Assembly: GCF_009914055.1 (NCBI RefSeq)
Contig: NZ_CP028271.1
Coordinates: forward strand, 3,100,001 to 3,164,000
Length of the DNA: 64,000 nucleotides
From: Mixta intestinalis
Lineage (GTDB): Bacteria > Pseudomonadota > Gammaproteobacteria > Enterobacterales > Enterobacteriaceae
Reading direction: 5' to 3'
Shown here: piece by piece, positions 52,337-61,107 of the stretch
Numbering within the stretch: position 1 is the stretch's first letter
Layout of the letters: every line of letters starts with the position of its first letter
Notes under the pieces: model-generated
What the model saw: only the letters and a program-made list of their open reading frames with translations
The model's database searches: none
Told to the model about the DNA's origin: nothing
Made by a program: the position numbers and the translations under genes

Positions 52337-54517
52337 ATGAAATTTTGGTCACTGACTTTTTTAATAATAATTTTTGCTTACTGCCATTCAGCCAATGCCG
52401 GCCAACAGCTCTGGGTCATCGTAAATAATAATTACAAAGGCCAAATATTCCTTGAAATGGACGGCGAGGAACCCTGCCTGCAACGGGATTTGCTGGAAGA
52501 ATGGGGCGTAAAGTTAAGACAGCTACCGGAAGATAGCTGGAGCGCACAAGGCTGCCTGTCTCAGGCGAGCTTCGAACGGCTGCGCATTCAATCCTGGTAT
52601 CGGCCCGATGCGGGGCTGCTCACTATTCTTATCCCTGATAAATTTATTAACGCCCGGCAAAACGGCGTCAATACCAGCCGCTGGGATGAAGGCATTAATG
52701 CCTTTTTTACCAGCTATCGTGCCAGCTACGCTAATTATCAGAGCGACAGCCCCTACGCCGAAACAGGCGACAGCTATAACCTGGAATTCGATAACGGTAT
52801 TAACTATGGCCCGTGGCGTCTGCGCTATCAGAATACCGTCTGGCGCGATACCGAAGGCAAACATGGCGTATACAGCCGCCAGGCCAATCTTTACCGCAGC
52901 ATAAACAGCTGGCGATCGCAGCTGCTGGCCGGAGACAGCGAAACGACAGATACGCTGTTTGACGCCGTGCCATTTCGCGGCATCACGCTGGTTACGGATG
53001 AGGCGATGTTTCCCGATAGCTGGCGGCCTTTCTCGCCCTGGATTAACGGCTACGCCAGAAGTCATGCCGAAGTAACCATCAGCCAGAACGGGATGACGGT
53101 TTATCGTATACACGTGCCGCCCGGCCCCTTCGTAATCCGCGATTTTTATCCACCGGATAATAACGGCACGCTGCAACTGACGGTTAAAGAGAGCGACGGC
53201 AGCGAATCAAGCCGCTATCTGCCCTGGTCGGCGATGCCCGCGCTGGTGCATGAAGGCAACTACAGCTATGAGCTGGTAGCCGGGCGCTATCGCCCGTGGC
53301 GCGGTAGCGATCTCGCTAAACCTACCTTTTTGCAGGCTACCCTCGCACGCGGCATTACCCCAACCCTCACGCTCTATACCGGTACCCAGCACGCCGATCA
53401 ATATGACAGCTATCTTGCGGGCGCAGGTTTACATCTGAATTCGCTGGGTTCGTTTTCTGTGGATTCCACCTGGTCGCGCTATACCTCATATGCGGAAGAT
53501 TATCGCGGTAGCGTCTGGCGTCTGCGCTACGCCAGAACGTTTTTTAACAGCGGAACCAACTTTAGCGCCCTGCTACGCTATTACCCCGCCGGACAGCAAT
53601 TTCGCGCGCTGGAGGAGAAAATTACGCAGCCTTCCGCAGACTACGACTGGCTTTTTGATGAAACTAAAAATCGTCTGCTGACCCAGGAATATTGGATCAA
53701 CCACTATCTGAACGAAGAACAGAGCCTGAGCCTGCACTACACACAGCAAAACTGGCGCAATACCTCTGGTCATCGCCGCTATATTTCCCTGAGCTATCAG
53801 GCAAACGTGGGCGACTGGGATATCAGCGTATGGCTGGGACGCTCTCGAGAGCAGAGCAGCCGCAGCGAAACCACGCTGGGCATCACGCTCAGCCTGGCAC
53901 TGCCCGATATTCCCGGCGGCGGCTCGCCCAGCCTGAGTTACAGCCATAACCTCGCCAGCCACTCTGACCCCAGCGAGGAGATCGGTCTGAGCGGCTCGGC
54001 ACTCTCGGATTACAGCCTGCGTTACGATCTCTCGGCGCTGCATACTCCTCACGCCGACAATCAATATAACGCCTCGCTGGGCTATCAATATAACGCCGGT
54101 GAAGCCACCATCAGCGCTTATCGCGAAGGCGGCACGCGCGAACGACGTATCGACGTTCGCGGATCGGTGCTGGCTCACCGTAACGGCATTACGCTGGGAC
54201 AAGAAATCAGCGACACCATGGCGCTGATCGTGGTACCGAATACGCCAGGCATCGGTAACTATCAGCAGTTTGGTGTGAAAACCAATGCGAAAGGCGAAGC
54301 GCTGGTGGGTTCCCTGGTACCGTGGCGCGTGAACCGCCTGACGCTGGATAGCTGGCAGCTGCCTGACGATTTAACGCTACCGATGACGGAGCGCGGTGTC
54401 GTGCCGACGAAAGGAGCCATCGTCAGAGCGATGTTCTTACCTGCCGAGAAGAAAAAAGTGAAAGATGAAGATGAAGACGACGATGAGGATGCTGATGAAG
54501 AGGATAAGCCGGAATAG
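52337..54517 (+). CDS. Orphan fimbrial outer-membrane usher, C-terminally truncated, with acidic tail
   Basis: This 726-residue protein belongs to the FimD/PapC usher family. A signal peptide (ending CHSANA) precedes the usher N-domain remnant, the barrel (WDEGINAFFTSYRASY, GPWRLRYQNTVW, DSWRPFSPWINGYARSHAEV) and the plug region (VPPGPFVIRDFYPPDNNG). The barrel continues to GVVPTKGAIVRAMF. In typical ushers (about 830-880 residues) two C-terminal domains follow; here the chain stops and a lysine-then-acidic tail (KDEDEDDDEDADEE) is attached. The N-terminal segment that captures chaperone-subunit complexes also looks shortened. No chaperone or pilin gene is near, and no ribosome-binding site is visible before the ATG. 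It may be a reduced usher or a decaying gene, though the frame is intact. Confidence 0.88.
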   Translation: MKFWSLTFLIIIFAYCHSANAGQQLWVIVNNNYKGQIFLEMDGEEPCLQRDLLEEWGVKLRQLPEDSWSAQGCLSQASFERLRIQSWYRPDAGLLTILIPDKFINARQNGVNTSRWDEGINAFFTSYRASYANYQSDSPYAETGDSYNLEFDNGINYGPWRLRYQNTVWRDTEGKHGVYSRQANLYRSINSWRSQLLAGDSETTDTLFDAVPFRGITLVTDEAMFPDSWRPFSPWINGYARSHAEVTISQNGMTVYRIHVPPGPFVIRDFYPPDNNGTLQLTVKESDGSESSRYLPWSAMPALVHEGNYSYELVAGRYRPWRGSDLAKPTFLQATLARGITPTLTLYTGTQHADQYDSYLAGAGLHLNSLGSFSVDSTWSRYTSYAEDYRGSVWRLRYARTFFNSGTNFSALLRYYPAGQQFRALEEKITQPSADYDWLFDETKNRLLTQEYWINHYLNEEQSLSLHYTQQNWRNTSGHRRYISLSYQANVGDWDISVWLGRSREQSSRSETTLGITLSLALPDIPGGGSPSLSYSHNLASHSDPSEEIGLSGSALSDYSLRYDLSALHTPHADNQYNASLGYQYNAGEATISAYREGGTRERRIDVRGSVLAHRNGITLGQEISDTMALIVVPNTPGIGNYQQFGVKTNAKGEALVGSLVPWRVNRLTLDSWQLPDDLTLPMTERGVVPTKGAIVRAMFLPAEKKKVKDEDEDDDEDADEEDKPE

Positions 54518-54556
54518 CCTCATGCATTGCCTGATGGCTGTTCCGGCGCGCAGCGC

Positions 54557-54904
54557 TTAGGGGCACTTATAAACCTGGCCGCTCATTTTGCTGTCGAGCG
54601 GCGCGAAGCTTGACCAGATATTTTGTGTCGGGCTGGTAGCACCGTAAATCACGTTGCCGCCCATCTCCGCCGCACGGTTGCGCAAATCGTTTGCCGCCCC
54701 GCGCAGAGAACTGCTTTCGCCGCCCGCTCCACTCAGCCAGTTGCTTTGGCTACCGGTAATTTCCCCCAGTAACTGACACGCTTCTCCCGGTTGCTGATCG
54801 GTAAAGGTGACGCGCTGTCCGGCCGCACTTAGATCTTTCGACGTGCTACACCCTGTCAGCAGCAGCGCCGCCACAGAAAGCCCCAGCAAGACATTAATCC
54901 GCAT
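54557..54904 (-). CDS. yjeI: DUF4156 lipoprotein YjeI
   Basis: This 115-residue lipoprotein matches E. coli YjeI: signal peptide with lipobox LLLTGC, then QQPGEACQLLGEITGSQSNW, LRGAANDLRNRAAEMGGNVI and the C-terminal GQVYKCP. Its function is unknown. I start at the ATG at 54904, which follows GGGGAA; an ATG four codons upstream has no such site. In E. coli yjeI lies between groL and yjeJ, so it marks the right end of the insertion found here. Confidence 0.93.
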   Translation of the reverse strand: MRINVLLGLSVAALLLTGCSTSKDLSAAGQRVTFTDQQPGEACQLLGEITGSQSNWLSGAGGESSSLRGAANDLRNRAAEMGGNVIYGATSPTQNIWSSFAPLDSKMSGQVYKCP

Positions 54905-55035
54905 GTTATTCCCCATTTATTATGGTCAGTATCCGGTTCGAGCGTATCAGAAAAACCAGCGTTTTCTTAAACATCCCTTGCCACAAAACGTCAGGATAAA
55001 CCTGTGCGTCTACTTATACCTTTTTCGGCGTCAAA

Positions 55036-55068
55036 AGAAAAACCCCCCGCCATTTTTGGCGAGGGGTT
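55036..55068 (-). terminator. Terminator of groSL
   Basis: An 11-bp stem with one G-T pair (AACCCCTCGCC / GGCGGGGGGTT on the minus strand) and a 6-base loop precedes a T-rich run, 29 bases past the groL stop. Confidence 0.85.
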
Positions 55069-55096
55069 TCATACAACGTAAGCCGTTGGGGGAGGA

Positions 55097-56743
55097 TTAC
55101 ATCATGCCGCCCATACCGCCCATGCCGCCCATACCACCAGCAGCACCTAAGTCAGCTTTGTCGTCTTTCGGCAGATCGGTCACCATGCATTCGGTGGTGA
55201 TCATCAGGCCAGCAACGGACGCAGCGTACTGCAGCGCAGAGCGGGTTACTTTGGTCGGATCCAGAATACCGAAGTCGATCATGTTGCCGTATTCTTCGGT
55301 AGCCGCGTTGTAACCGTAGTTACCGTCGCCTGCTTTCACCATGTTAGCAACAACAGACGGTTCTTCACCGGCGTTAGCCACGATCTGACGCAGCGGAGCT
55401 TCCATTGCGCGCAGCGCAACTTTGATACCGACGTTCTGATCTTCGTTCTGACCAGTCAGTTCAGCCAGTTTAGCCGCAACGCGTACCAGTGCCACACCAC
55501 CACCGGCAACCACGCCTTCTTCTACCGCAGCACGGGTAGCGTGCAGGGCATCTTCAACGCGTGCTTTTTTCTCTTTCATTTCAACTTCAGTTGCCGCGCC
55601 CACTTTCAGAACGGCTACGCCGCCTGCCAGTTTCGCTACGCGTTCCTGCAGTTTTTCTTTGTCGTAATCAGAGGTTGCTTCTTCAATCTGCTGACGAATC
55701 TGCGCTACGCGACCCTGGATAGCGTTTTCTTCACCTACGCCATCGATGATGGTGGTGGTGTCTTTGTTGATCACTACGCGTTTTGCCTGGCCCAGGTCTT
55801 CCAGCGTCGCTTTTTCCAGCTCCATACCGATCTCTTCAGAGATTACGGTACCGCCGGTCAGGATAGCGATATCTTGCAGCATCGCTTTACGACGATCGCC
55901 GAAGCCCGGCGCTTTCACCGCAGCCACTTTCACGATACCGCGCATGGTGTTCACTACCAGCGTAGCCAGCGCTTCGCCTTCTACGTCTTCAGCGACGATC
56001 AGCAGCGGCTTGCTCGCTTTCGCTACTGCTTCCAGAACCGGCAGCAGTTCGCGGATGTTAGAAACTTTTTTATCAACCAGCAGGATGAACGGGCTGTCCA
56101 GCTCTACTGCACCGGTTTCCGGTTTGTTGATGAAGTAAGGAGAGAGGTAGCCGCGATCGAACTGCATACCTTCAACCACGTCCAGTTCATCCTGCAGGCC
56201 AGTGCCTTCTTCAACGGTGATAACGCCTTCTTTGCCCACTTTCTCCATCGCCTGAGCAATCAGGGTACCTACGGATTCGTCGGAGTTAGCAGAAATGGTA
56301 CCAACCTGAGCGATAGCTTTAGAGTCAGAGCATGGTACAGACAGCGCTTTCAGTTCTTCTACCGCTGCGATAACCGCTTTATCGATACCGCGTTTCAGGT
56401 CCATCGGGTTCATACCCGCAGCAACCGCTTTCAGACCTTCGTTAACGATGGACTGTGCTAGTACGGTAGCGGTGGTGGTGCCGTCGCCCGCAGCGTCGTT
56501 CGCTTTAGAGGCCACTTCTTTCACCATCTGCGCGCCCATGTTTTCGAACTTATCTTCCAGCTCGATTTCACGTGCAACGGAGACACCATCTTTAGTGATA
56601 GTCGGCGCACCGAAAGATTTATCCAGAACCACGTTACGACCTTTCGGGCCCAGGGTAACTTTAACTGCGTCTGCCAGGATGTTCACGCCGCGCAGCATTT
56701 TTACGCGAGCGTCATTACCGAATTTTACGTCTTTAGCTGCCAT
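55097..56743 (-). CDS. groL: 60 kDa chaperonin GroEL
   Basis: This 548-residue chaperonin subunit forms the double-ring folding chamber. It is nearly identical to E. coli GroEL: GPKGRNVVLDKSFGAP and NDAAGDGTTTATVLAQ at the ATP site, Asp398 region VEDALHATRAAVEEG, and the GGM-repeat C-terminal tail (GGMGGMGGMGGMM). groS lies 45 bases upstream under a heat-shock promoter. Confidence 0.99.
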   Translation of the reverse strand: MAAKDVKFGNDARVKMLRGVNILADAVKVTLGPKGRNVVLDKSFGAPTITKDGVSVAREIELEDKFENMGAQMVKEVASKANDAAGDGTTTATVLAQSIVNEGLKAVAAGMNPMDLKRGIDKAVIAAVEELKALSVPCSDSKAIAQVGTISANSDESVGTLIAQAMEKVGKEGVITVEEGTGLQDELDVVEGMQFDRGYLSPYFINKPETGAVELDSPFILLVDKKVSNIRELLPVLEAVAKASKPLLIVAEDVEGEALATLVVNTMRGIVKVAAVKAPGFGDRRKAMLQDIAILTGGTVISEEIGMELEKATLEDLGQAKRVVINKDTTTIIDGVGEENAIQGRVAQIRQQIEEATSDYDKEKLQERVAKLAGGVAVLKVGAATEVEMKEKKARVEDALHATRAAVEEGVVAGGGVALVRVAAKLAELTGQNEDQNVGIKVALRAMEAPLRQIVANAGEEPSVVANMVKAGDGNYGYNAATEEYGNMIDFGILDPTKVTRSALQYAASVAGLMITTECMVTDLPKDDKADLGAAGGMGGMGGMGGMM

Positions 56744-56788
56744 TTGAAATTTCCCTTAAATTCGTATGTTCGATGGAGTTTCGCGTAA

Positions 56789-57082
56789 TCAGGCTTCAAC
56801 GATTGCCAGAATGTCGCTTTCAGAGATAATCAGAACTTCTTCGTTGTCGATCTTCTCGGTTTTAGCGCCGTAACCTTCGTTGAAAATCACAACGTCGCCC
56901 ACTTTCACATCCAGCGGCTTCACGCTGCCGTTTTCCAGGATGCGACCATTGCCCACAGCCAACACTTCACCGCGCGTAGATTTGCCCGCAGCGGAGCCAG
57001 TCAGAACGATGCCGCCAGCAGATTTGGATTCAACTTCTTTACGCTTGACGATAACGCGATCGTGCAATGGACGAATTTTCAT
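56789..57082 (-). CDS. groS: 10 kDa co-chaperonin GroES
   Basis: This 97-residue co-chaperonin caps the GroEL cavity. MKIRPLHDRVIVKRKEVE, the mobile loop (ESKSAGGIVLTGSAAGKS) and VAVGNGRI are conserved. The longer open frame upstream of 57082 is untranslated leader; AAAGGAG lies 9 bases before the ATG. It is the first gene of groSL. Confidence 0.99.
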   Translation of the reverse strand: MKIRPLHDRVIVKRKEVESKSAGGIVLTGSAAGKSTRGEVLAVGNGRILENGSVKPLDVKVGDVVIFNEGYGAKTEKIDNEEVLIISESDILAIVEA

Positions 57083-57166
57083 TTGATAGCTCTCCTTTGA
57101 GAAGTCCAATCAGTCATGTTTGGGATGAACGCCGGGCTTAATGGGCTTCCGGCCTCGTGGCTCAAG

Positions 57167-57195
57167 AGATAGGGACAGCGACAACCGCTTTCAAG
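57167..57195 (-). promoter_or_regulatory. Sigma-32 heat-shock promoter of groSL
   Basis: On the minus strand CTTGAAA (preceded by CCCC), a 14-base spacer and CCCTATCT match the sigma-32 consensus (CTTGAAA-N11..16-CCCATnT). Its position, about 85 bases before groS, fits the E. coli groE promoter, which has the same CCCCCTTGAA motif. Confidence 0.9.
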
Positions 57196-57254
57196 GGGGA
57201 GGCTAAAAAATTTTTTTAGCCTGAGGCTAATTTCACCGATACGGCTAACCCCCT

Positions 57255-57283
57255 GAAGAAAAAAGGGTGACGGTTGTCACCCT
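57255..57283 (-). terminator. Terminator of fxsA
   Basis: On the minus strand an 8-bp stem AGGGTGAC / GTCACCCT with a 4-base loop is followed by six T, 19 bases past the fxsA stop. Confidence 0.88.
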
Positions 57284-57301
57284 CACCCTAAATCAGAGAT
57301 A

Positions 57302-57763
57302 TCAGCGATCGTGGCGATCGTCATCGTGGCCGATACGCTCGCTGTCTTTGCGCTCGTATTCACCTTCCATGGTATAGCCGCTGTCGGGGCCTGCACCCGG
57401 CCCGCGCCAGACGCGCAGATGTGGCATCAGCTTCAGCGTCAGATGCTTCTGCACCGGCGGTAAAAGTAACAGAAGACCGAGGAAGTCGGTAAAAAAGCCC
57501 GGCAGCAACAGCAGAAAACCGGCAATAATCAGCGATACGCTTTTAATCATCTCCGCCGCCGGGCTCTCGCCCTGCGCCAGCTTCTGCTGCATCAGCATGA
57601 AGTTTTTCACGCCCTGATTTTTTACCAGCGACACGCCGATGCAGGAGGTAAAGACCACCAGCAACATTGTCATTAACACGCCTAATACGTGTGCTACCTG
57701 AATAAATAATGAAATTTCAATCCAGGCGAATAAAAACAGTATTAATAACGGTAACCAGCGCAC
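57302..57763 (-). CDS. fxsA: FxsA family membrane protein
   Basis: This 153-residue inner-membrane protein contains the FxsA domain: spans at about 4-22, 25-45 and 76-98 (ISLFIQVAHVLGVLMTMLLV region; LIIAGFLLLLPGFFTDFLG). In E. coli its overproduction relieves phage T7 exclusion by the F plasmid; its normal role is unknown. The C-terminus is hydrophilic and histidine/aspartate-rich (HDDDRHDR). It lies between groSL and aspA, as in E. coli. Confidence 0.95.
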   Translation of the reverse strand: MRWLPLLILFLFAWIEISLFIQVAHVLGVLMTMLLVVFTSCIGVSLVKNQGVKNFMLMQQKLAQGESPAAEMIKSVSLIIAGFLLLLPGFFTDFLGLLLLLPPVQKHLTLKLMPHLRVWRGPGAGPDSGYTMEGEYERKDSERIGHDDDRHDR

Positions 57764-58158
57764 CGTATTCTCCTTTAGTCAGGCCGTCACGCCTGGGGCG
57801 CAGCGGCAGAATGCTGTTCGGTATCAAATGCAACGGTACGGACAGAGGTTATGCCCTTCTGCCTGCGCTAAGCCATACCGGGTAAGATAAAGAGATGGGG
57901 CTTGCCCCGCTATTTTTCAACCAGCGCGGTCAATTTTCTCCGCTGTGGCAGGATTATGTTTATGATCGCATCACAAAAAAGATAACAGGACGCATTATCT
58001 GTGCTGAAACGCGATCGCCGCTCAGACATTTCGTTCGCTTATGTTTATGATCGTACCGTCGGGCTGATAGACATCAATTTATCGGCGCGCGCTTTAGATA
58101 ACACTATGAACGCATCACCAGTAATGATGTAACCGGTAGCTCTAACAAGAAGGTTCCC
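57764..58158. other. Divergent intergenic region between fxsA and aspA with an exact 15-bp direct repeat
   Basis: This 395-base region contains both promoters. TTATGTTTATGATCG occurs at 57954-57968 and again at 58039-58053, same orientation, 85 bases apart. I could not fit a good CRP or FNR site by eye. AGAAGG lies 7 bases before the aspA ATG. Confidence 0.6.
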
Positions 58159-59595
58159 ATGGCAAATAACATTCGTATCGAAGAAGACCTGCTGGGCATG
58201 CGCGAAGTACCGGCAGAAGCCTGGTACGGTATTCATACTCTGCGTGCGATTGAGAATTTTTGTATCAGTAGCCATAAAATCAGCGACATTCCAGAGTTTG
58301 TTCGTGGCATGGTAATGGTGAAAAAAGCGGCGGCATTAGCGAATAAAGAGCTGCAAACCATTCCGCGTAACGTTGCCGATGCCATTATTCAGGCCTGCGA
58401 TGAGGTACTGAACAAGGGCAAATGTATGGATCAGTTTCCGGTTGATGTTTATCAGGGCGGTGCCGGTACTTCAGTAAACATGAACACTAACGAAGTGCTG
58501 GCTAACATTGGCCTTGAGCTGATGGGACATCAGAAAGGAGAATACCAGTTCCTTAATCCCAACGATCATGTCAATAAATGCCAGTCTACCAACGATGCTT
58601 ACCCTACCGGTTTTCGTATTGCGGTTTACGCCTCAATCTTAAAACTGCTGGATGCGATCGCTCAGCTGGGCGAAGGATTTGAACGTAAAGCCGCCGAGTT
58701 TGCCGCTATCCTGAAAATGGGACGCACCCAGTTACAGGATGCGGTGCCGATGACGCTGGGCCAGGAGTTCCACGCCTTTAACGTGCTGCTGAAAGAAGAG
58801 ATTAAAAACATTACCCGCACCGCTGAACTGCTGCTGGAAGTGAACCTCGGCGCGACGGCGATCGGTACGCGTCTGAACACGCCGGATGGCTATCAGCAAC
58901 TGGCGGTACAGCGGCTGGCTGAAGTCAGCGGCCTGCCGGTCACACCAGCGGAAGATTTGATCGAAGCCACCTCAGACTGCGGCGCCTACGTTATGGTGCA
59001 CTCCTCCCTGAAGCGTCTGGCGGTGAAGCTGTCAAAAATCTGCAACGATTTACGTCTGCTCTCTTCCGGCCCGCGCGCCGGGCTGAATGAAATCAACCTG
59101 CCGGAATTGCAGGCGGGCTCCTCCATTATGCCCGCCAAGGTTAACCCGGTGGTGCCAGAAGTAGTCAATCAGGTCTGCTTTAAAGTCATCGGTAACGATA
59201 CAACCGTCACTATGGCCTCTGAAGCGGGCCAGCTGCAGCTGAACGTTATGGAACCGGTTATCGGCCAGGCGATGTTTGAGTCGGTTCATATTCTGACCAA
59301 CGCCTGCTATAACCTGCTGGAAAAATGCGTTAACGGCATTACCGCAAACAAAGCGATTTGTGAAGCTTACGTGTTTAACTCTATCGGCATCGTCACCTAT
59401 CTGAATCCCTATATCGGACATCACAACGGTGACATCGTCGGCAAAATTTGTGCTGAAACCGGTAAAAGCGTGCGTGAAGTTGTCCTGGAACGCGGCCTGT
59501 TAACCGAAGCTGAGCTGGATGAAATCTTTTCCGTTCCTAACCTGATGCGCCCGGCTTATAAAGCGAAGCGCTATACTGATGAAAGCGAAAATTAA
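58159..59595 (+). CDS. aspA: Aspartate ammonia-lyase (aspartase)
   Basis: This 478-residue tetrameric enzyme deaminates aspartate to fumarate. Family blocks are GGAGTSVNMNTNEVLANI, NDHVNKCQSTNDAYPTGFR, GRTQLQDAVPMTLGQEF and the signature loop GSSIMPAKVNPVVPE with the catalytic serine. The length equals that of E. coli AspA. With dcuA downstream and frdABCD in the same window it supplies fumarate as an anaerobic electron acceptor. Confidence 0.98.
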   Translation: MANNIRIEEDLLGMREVPAEAWYGIHTLRAIENFCISSHKISDIPEFVRGMVMVKKAAALANKELQTIPRNVADAIIQACDEVLNKGKCMDQFPVDVYQGGAGTSVNMNTNEVLANIGLELMGHQKGEYQFLNPNDHVNKCQSTNDAYPTGFRIAVYASILKLLDAIAQLGEGFERKAAEFAAILKMGRTQLQDAVPMTLGQEFHAFNVLLKEEIKNITRTAELLLEVNLGATAIGTRLNTPDGYQQLAVQRLAEVSGLPVTPAEDLIEATSDCGAYVMVHSSLKRLAVKLSKICNDLRLLSSGPRAGLNEINLPELQAGSSIMPAKVNPVVPEVVNQVCFKVIGNDTTVTMASEAGQLQLNVMEPVIGQAMFESVHILTNACYNLLEKCVNGITANKAICEAYVFNSIGIVTYLNPYIGHHNGDIVGKICAETGKSVREVVLERGLLTEAELDEIFSVPNLMRPAYKAKRYTDESEN

Positions 59596-59615
59596 TCCCA
59601 GCAATTAAGCCATTG

Positions 59616-59652
59616 AAGGCACGTCTGTTCCCTGAACGGCGTGCCTTTTTTC
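59616..59652 (+). terminator. Terminator after aspA
   Basis: AAGGCACG pairs with CGTGCCTT, with an inner GTTC/GAAC pairing, and six T follow. It lies between aspA and dcuA, so dcuA transcription depends on readthrough or its own promoter. Confidence 0.8.
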
Positions 59653-59710
59653 TTGTAGTACCACTCAAGTCATTTATTACGTTTTAGCATTATTTTTAAG
59701 GAGTCAACGT

Positions 59711-61012
59711 ATGGTGGGGGTAGAGCTGATTATCGTCCTGCTGGCGATCTATTTAGGTGCCAGGCTGGGCGGCATCGGCATTGGATTTGCGGGCGGCCTG
59801 GGGGTGCTGGTGCTGGCTTTGCTGTGTCAGATGAAGCCGGGCGCGATACCTTTCGACGTTATTGAAATTATTATGGCGGTTATCGCCGCGATCGCGGCGA
59901 TGCAGGTTGCGGGCGGCATGGATTATCTGGTCAGCCTCGCTGAACGGCTGCTGCGCAAGCATCCACGCTACGTGACCTTCCTGGCACCGCTGGTCACCTA
60001 CAGCATGACCATCCTGGCGGGAACCGGACATACCGCCTTCTCTACGCTGCCGGTGATTGCCGAAGTTGCCAAGGAACAGGGCGTTCGTCCTTCGCGCCCG
60101 CTCTCGATCGCCGTCATCGCCTCACAGATTGCCATTACCGCTTCGCCCATTTCTGCCGCCGTGGTGTTTTTCGCCGGGATCCTTGAACCTCGCGGCATTA
60201 GCTACCTGGGCCTGCTGGCGGTTGCCATCCCTTCTACCATGGCTGCGATTTTTGTCGCCGCACTGATCACTAACTTTCTCGGCAAAGAATTGCAGGACGA
60301 TCCGATCTACCAGGCTCGCCTGGCTAAAGGTGAAGTTACGCTGCGCGGTGCCAGCGTTTTCGAAGAGAAACCGGGGGCAAAGCGCGCCGTGCTGCTGTTC
60401 CTGATCGGCATTCTGGCGGTGATGCTCTATGCAACGGCCATCAGCGAAAACGTCGGCCTGATTCAGAACCCGGTGCTGCCACGTAACGAAGCGATTGTGG
60501 TGTTTATGCTGACTATCGCCACGCTGATCTGCCTGAGCTGTAAAGTGAATACCAGCGAGATCCTCAGCGCCAGCACCTTTAAATCGGGCATGAGCGCCTG
60601 TATTTGCGTCATGGGCGTGGCCTGGCTGGGCGATACCTTTGTGAAAGGGCATATCAATGATATCCAGACGCTGGCGGGCGAACTGCTGAACAGCTATCCG
60701 TGGATGCTGGCACTGGTACTCTTTTTCGCCTCAACGTTGCTCTATTCTCAGGCGGCGACCACCAAGGCATTGATGCCCGCAGCGCTGATGCTGGGCGTTT
60801 CACCGATTACCGCCGTTGCCTCTTTCGCGGCGGTCTCGGCGCTGTTTGTGCTGCCCACCTATCCAACGCTGCTGGCGGCGGTAGAGATGGATGACACCGG
60901 CTCTACGCGCATCGGTAAATTTGTCTTCAATCACTCCTTTTTAATCCCCGGCACGCTGGCGATCGTATTGTCGGTAGCCTTTGGTTTTCTTTTCGGTCAT
61001 TTAGTCCTGTAA
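59711..61012 (+). CDS. dcuA: Anaerobic C4-dicarboxylate transporter DcuA
   Basis: This 433-residue inner-membrane antiporter exchanges aspartate, fumarate or malate for succinate. It has about ten hydrophobic spans. Conserved stretches are GGIGIGFAGGLGVLVL, GTGHTAFSTLPVIAEVAKE and SQIAITASPISAAVVFF. AAGGAG lies 8 bases before the ATG. It follows aspA as in E. coli, with a terminator between. Confidence 0.97.
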   Translation: MVGVELIIVLLAIYLGARLGGIGIGFAGGLGVLVLALLCQMKPGAIPFDVIEIIMAVIAAIAAMQVAGGMDYLVSLAERLLRKHPRYVTFLAPLVTYSMTILAGTGHTAFSTLPVIAEVAKEQGVRPSRPLSIAVIASQIAITASPISAAVVFFAGILEPRGISYLGLLAVAIPSTMAAIFVAALITNFLGKELQDDPIYQARLAKGEVTLRGASVFEEKPGAKRAVLLFLIGILAVMLYATAISENVGLIQNPVLPRNEAIVVFMLTIATLICLSCKVNTSEILSASTFKSGMSACICVMGVAWLGDTFVKGHINDIQTLAGELLNSYPWMLALVLFFASTLLYSQAATTKALMPAALMLGVSPITAVASFAAVSALFVLPTYPTLLAAVEMDDTGSTRIGKFVFNHSFLIPGTLAIVLSVAFGFLFGHLVL

Positions 61013-61022
61013 ACCTACCGGC

Positions 61023-61043
61023 TAACCCGGCGCTGCCGGGTTA
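61023..61043 (+). terminator. Hairpin after dcuA
   Basis: A 9-bp perfect stem (TAACCCGGC / GCCGGGTTA) with a 3-base loop lies 10 bases after the dcuA stop; the U-tract is weak. Confidence 0.5.
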
Positions 61044-61107
61044 CGCCTGTTTACTGCCCGTCCAGCCCATCGTGTTATGATGGCCCTTTTCCATACTGGA
61101 GCAGGTC

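Noticed and set aside
57201..57221. AT-centred palindrome GGCTA(A)6(T)7AGCC upstream of groSL
   Set aside because: It lies between the sigma-32 promoter and the fxsA terminator and could be an upstream element, but a palindrome of A and T runs is not enough evidence for a regulator site.
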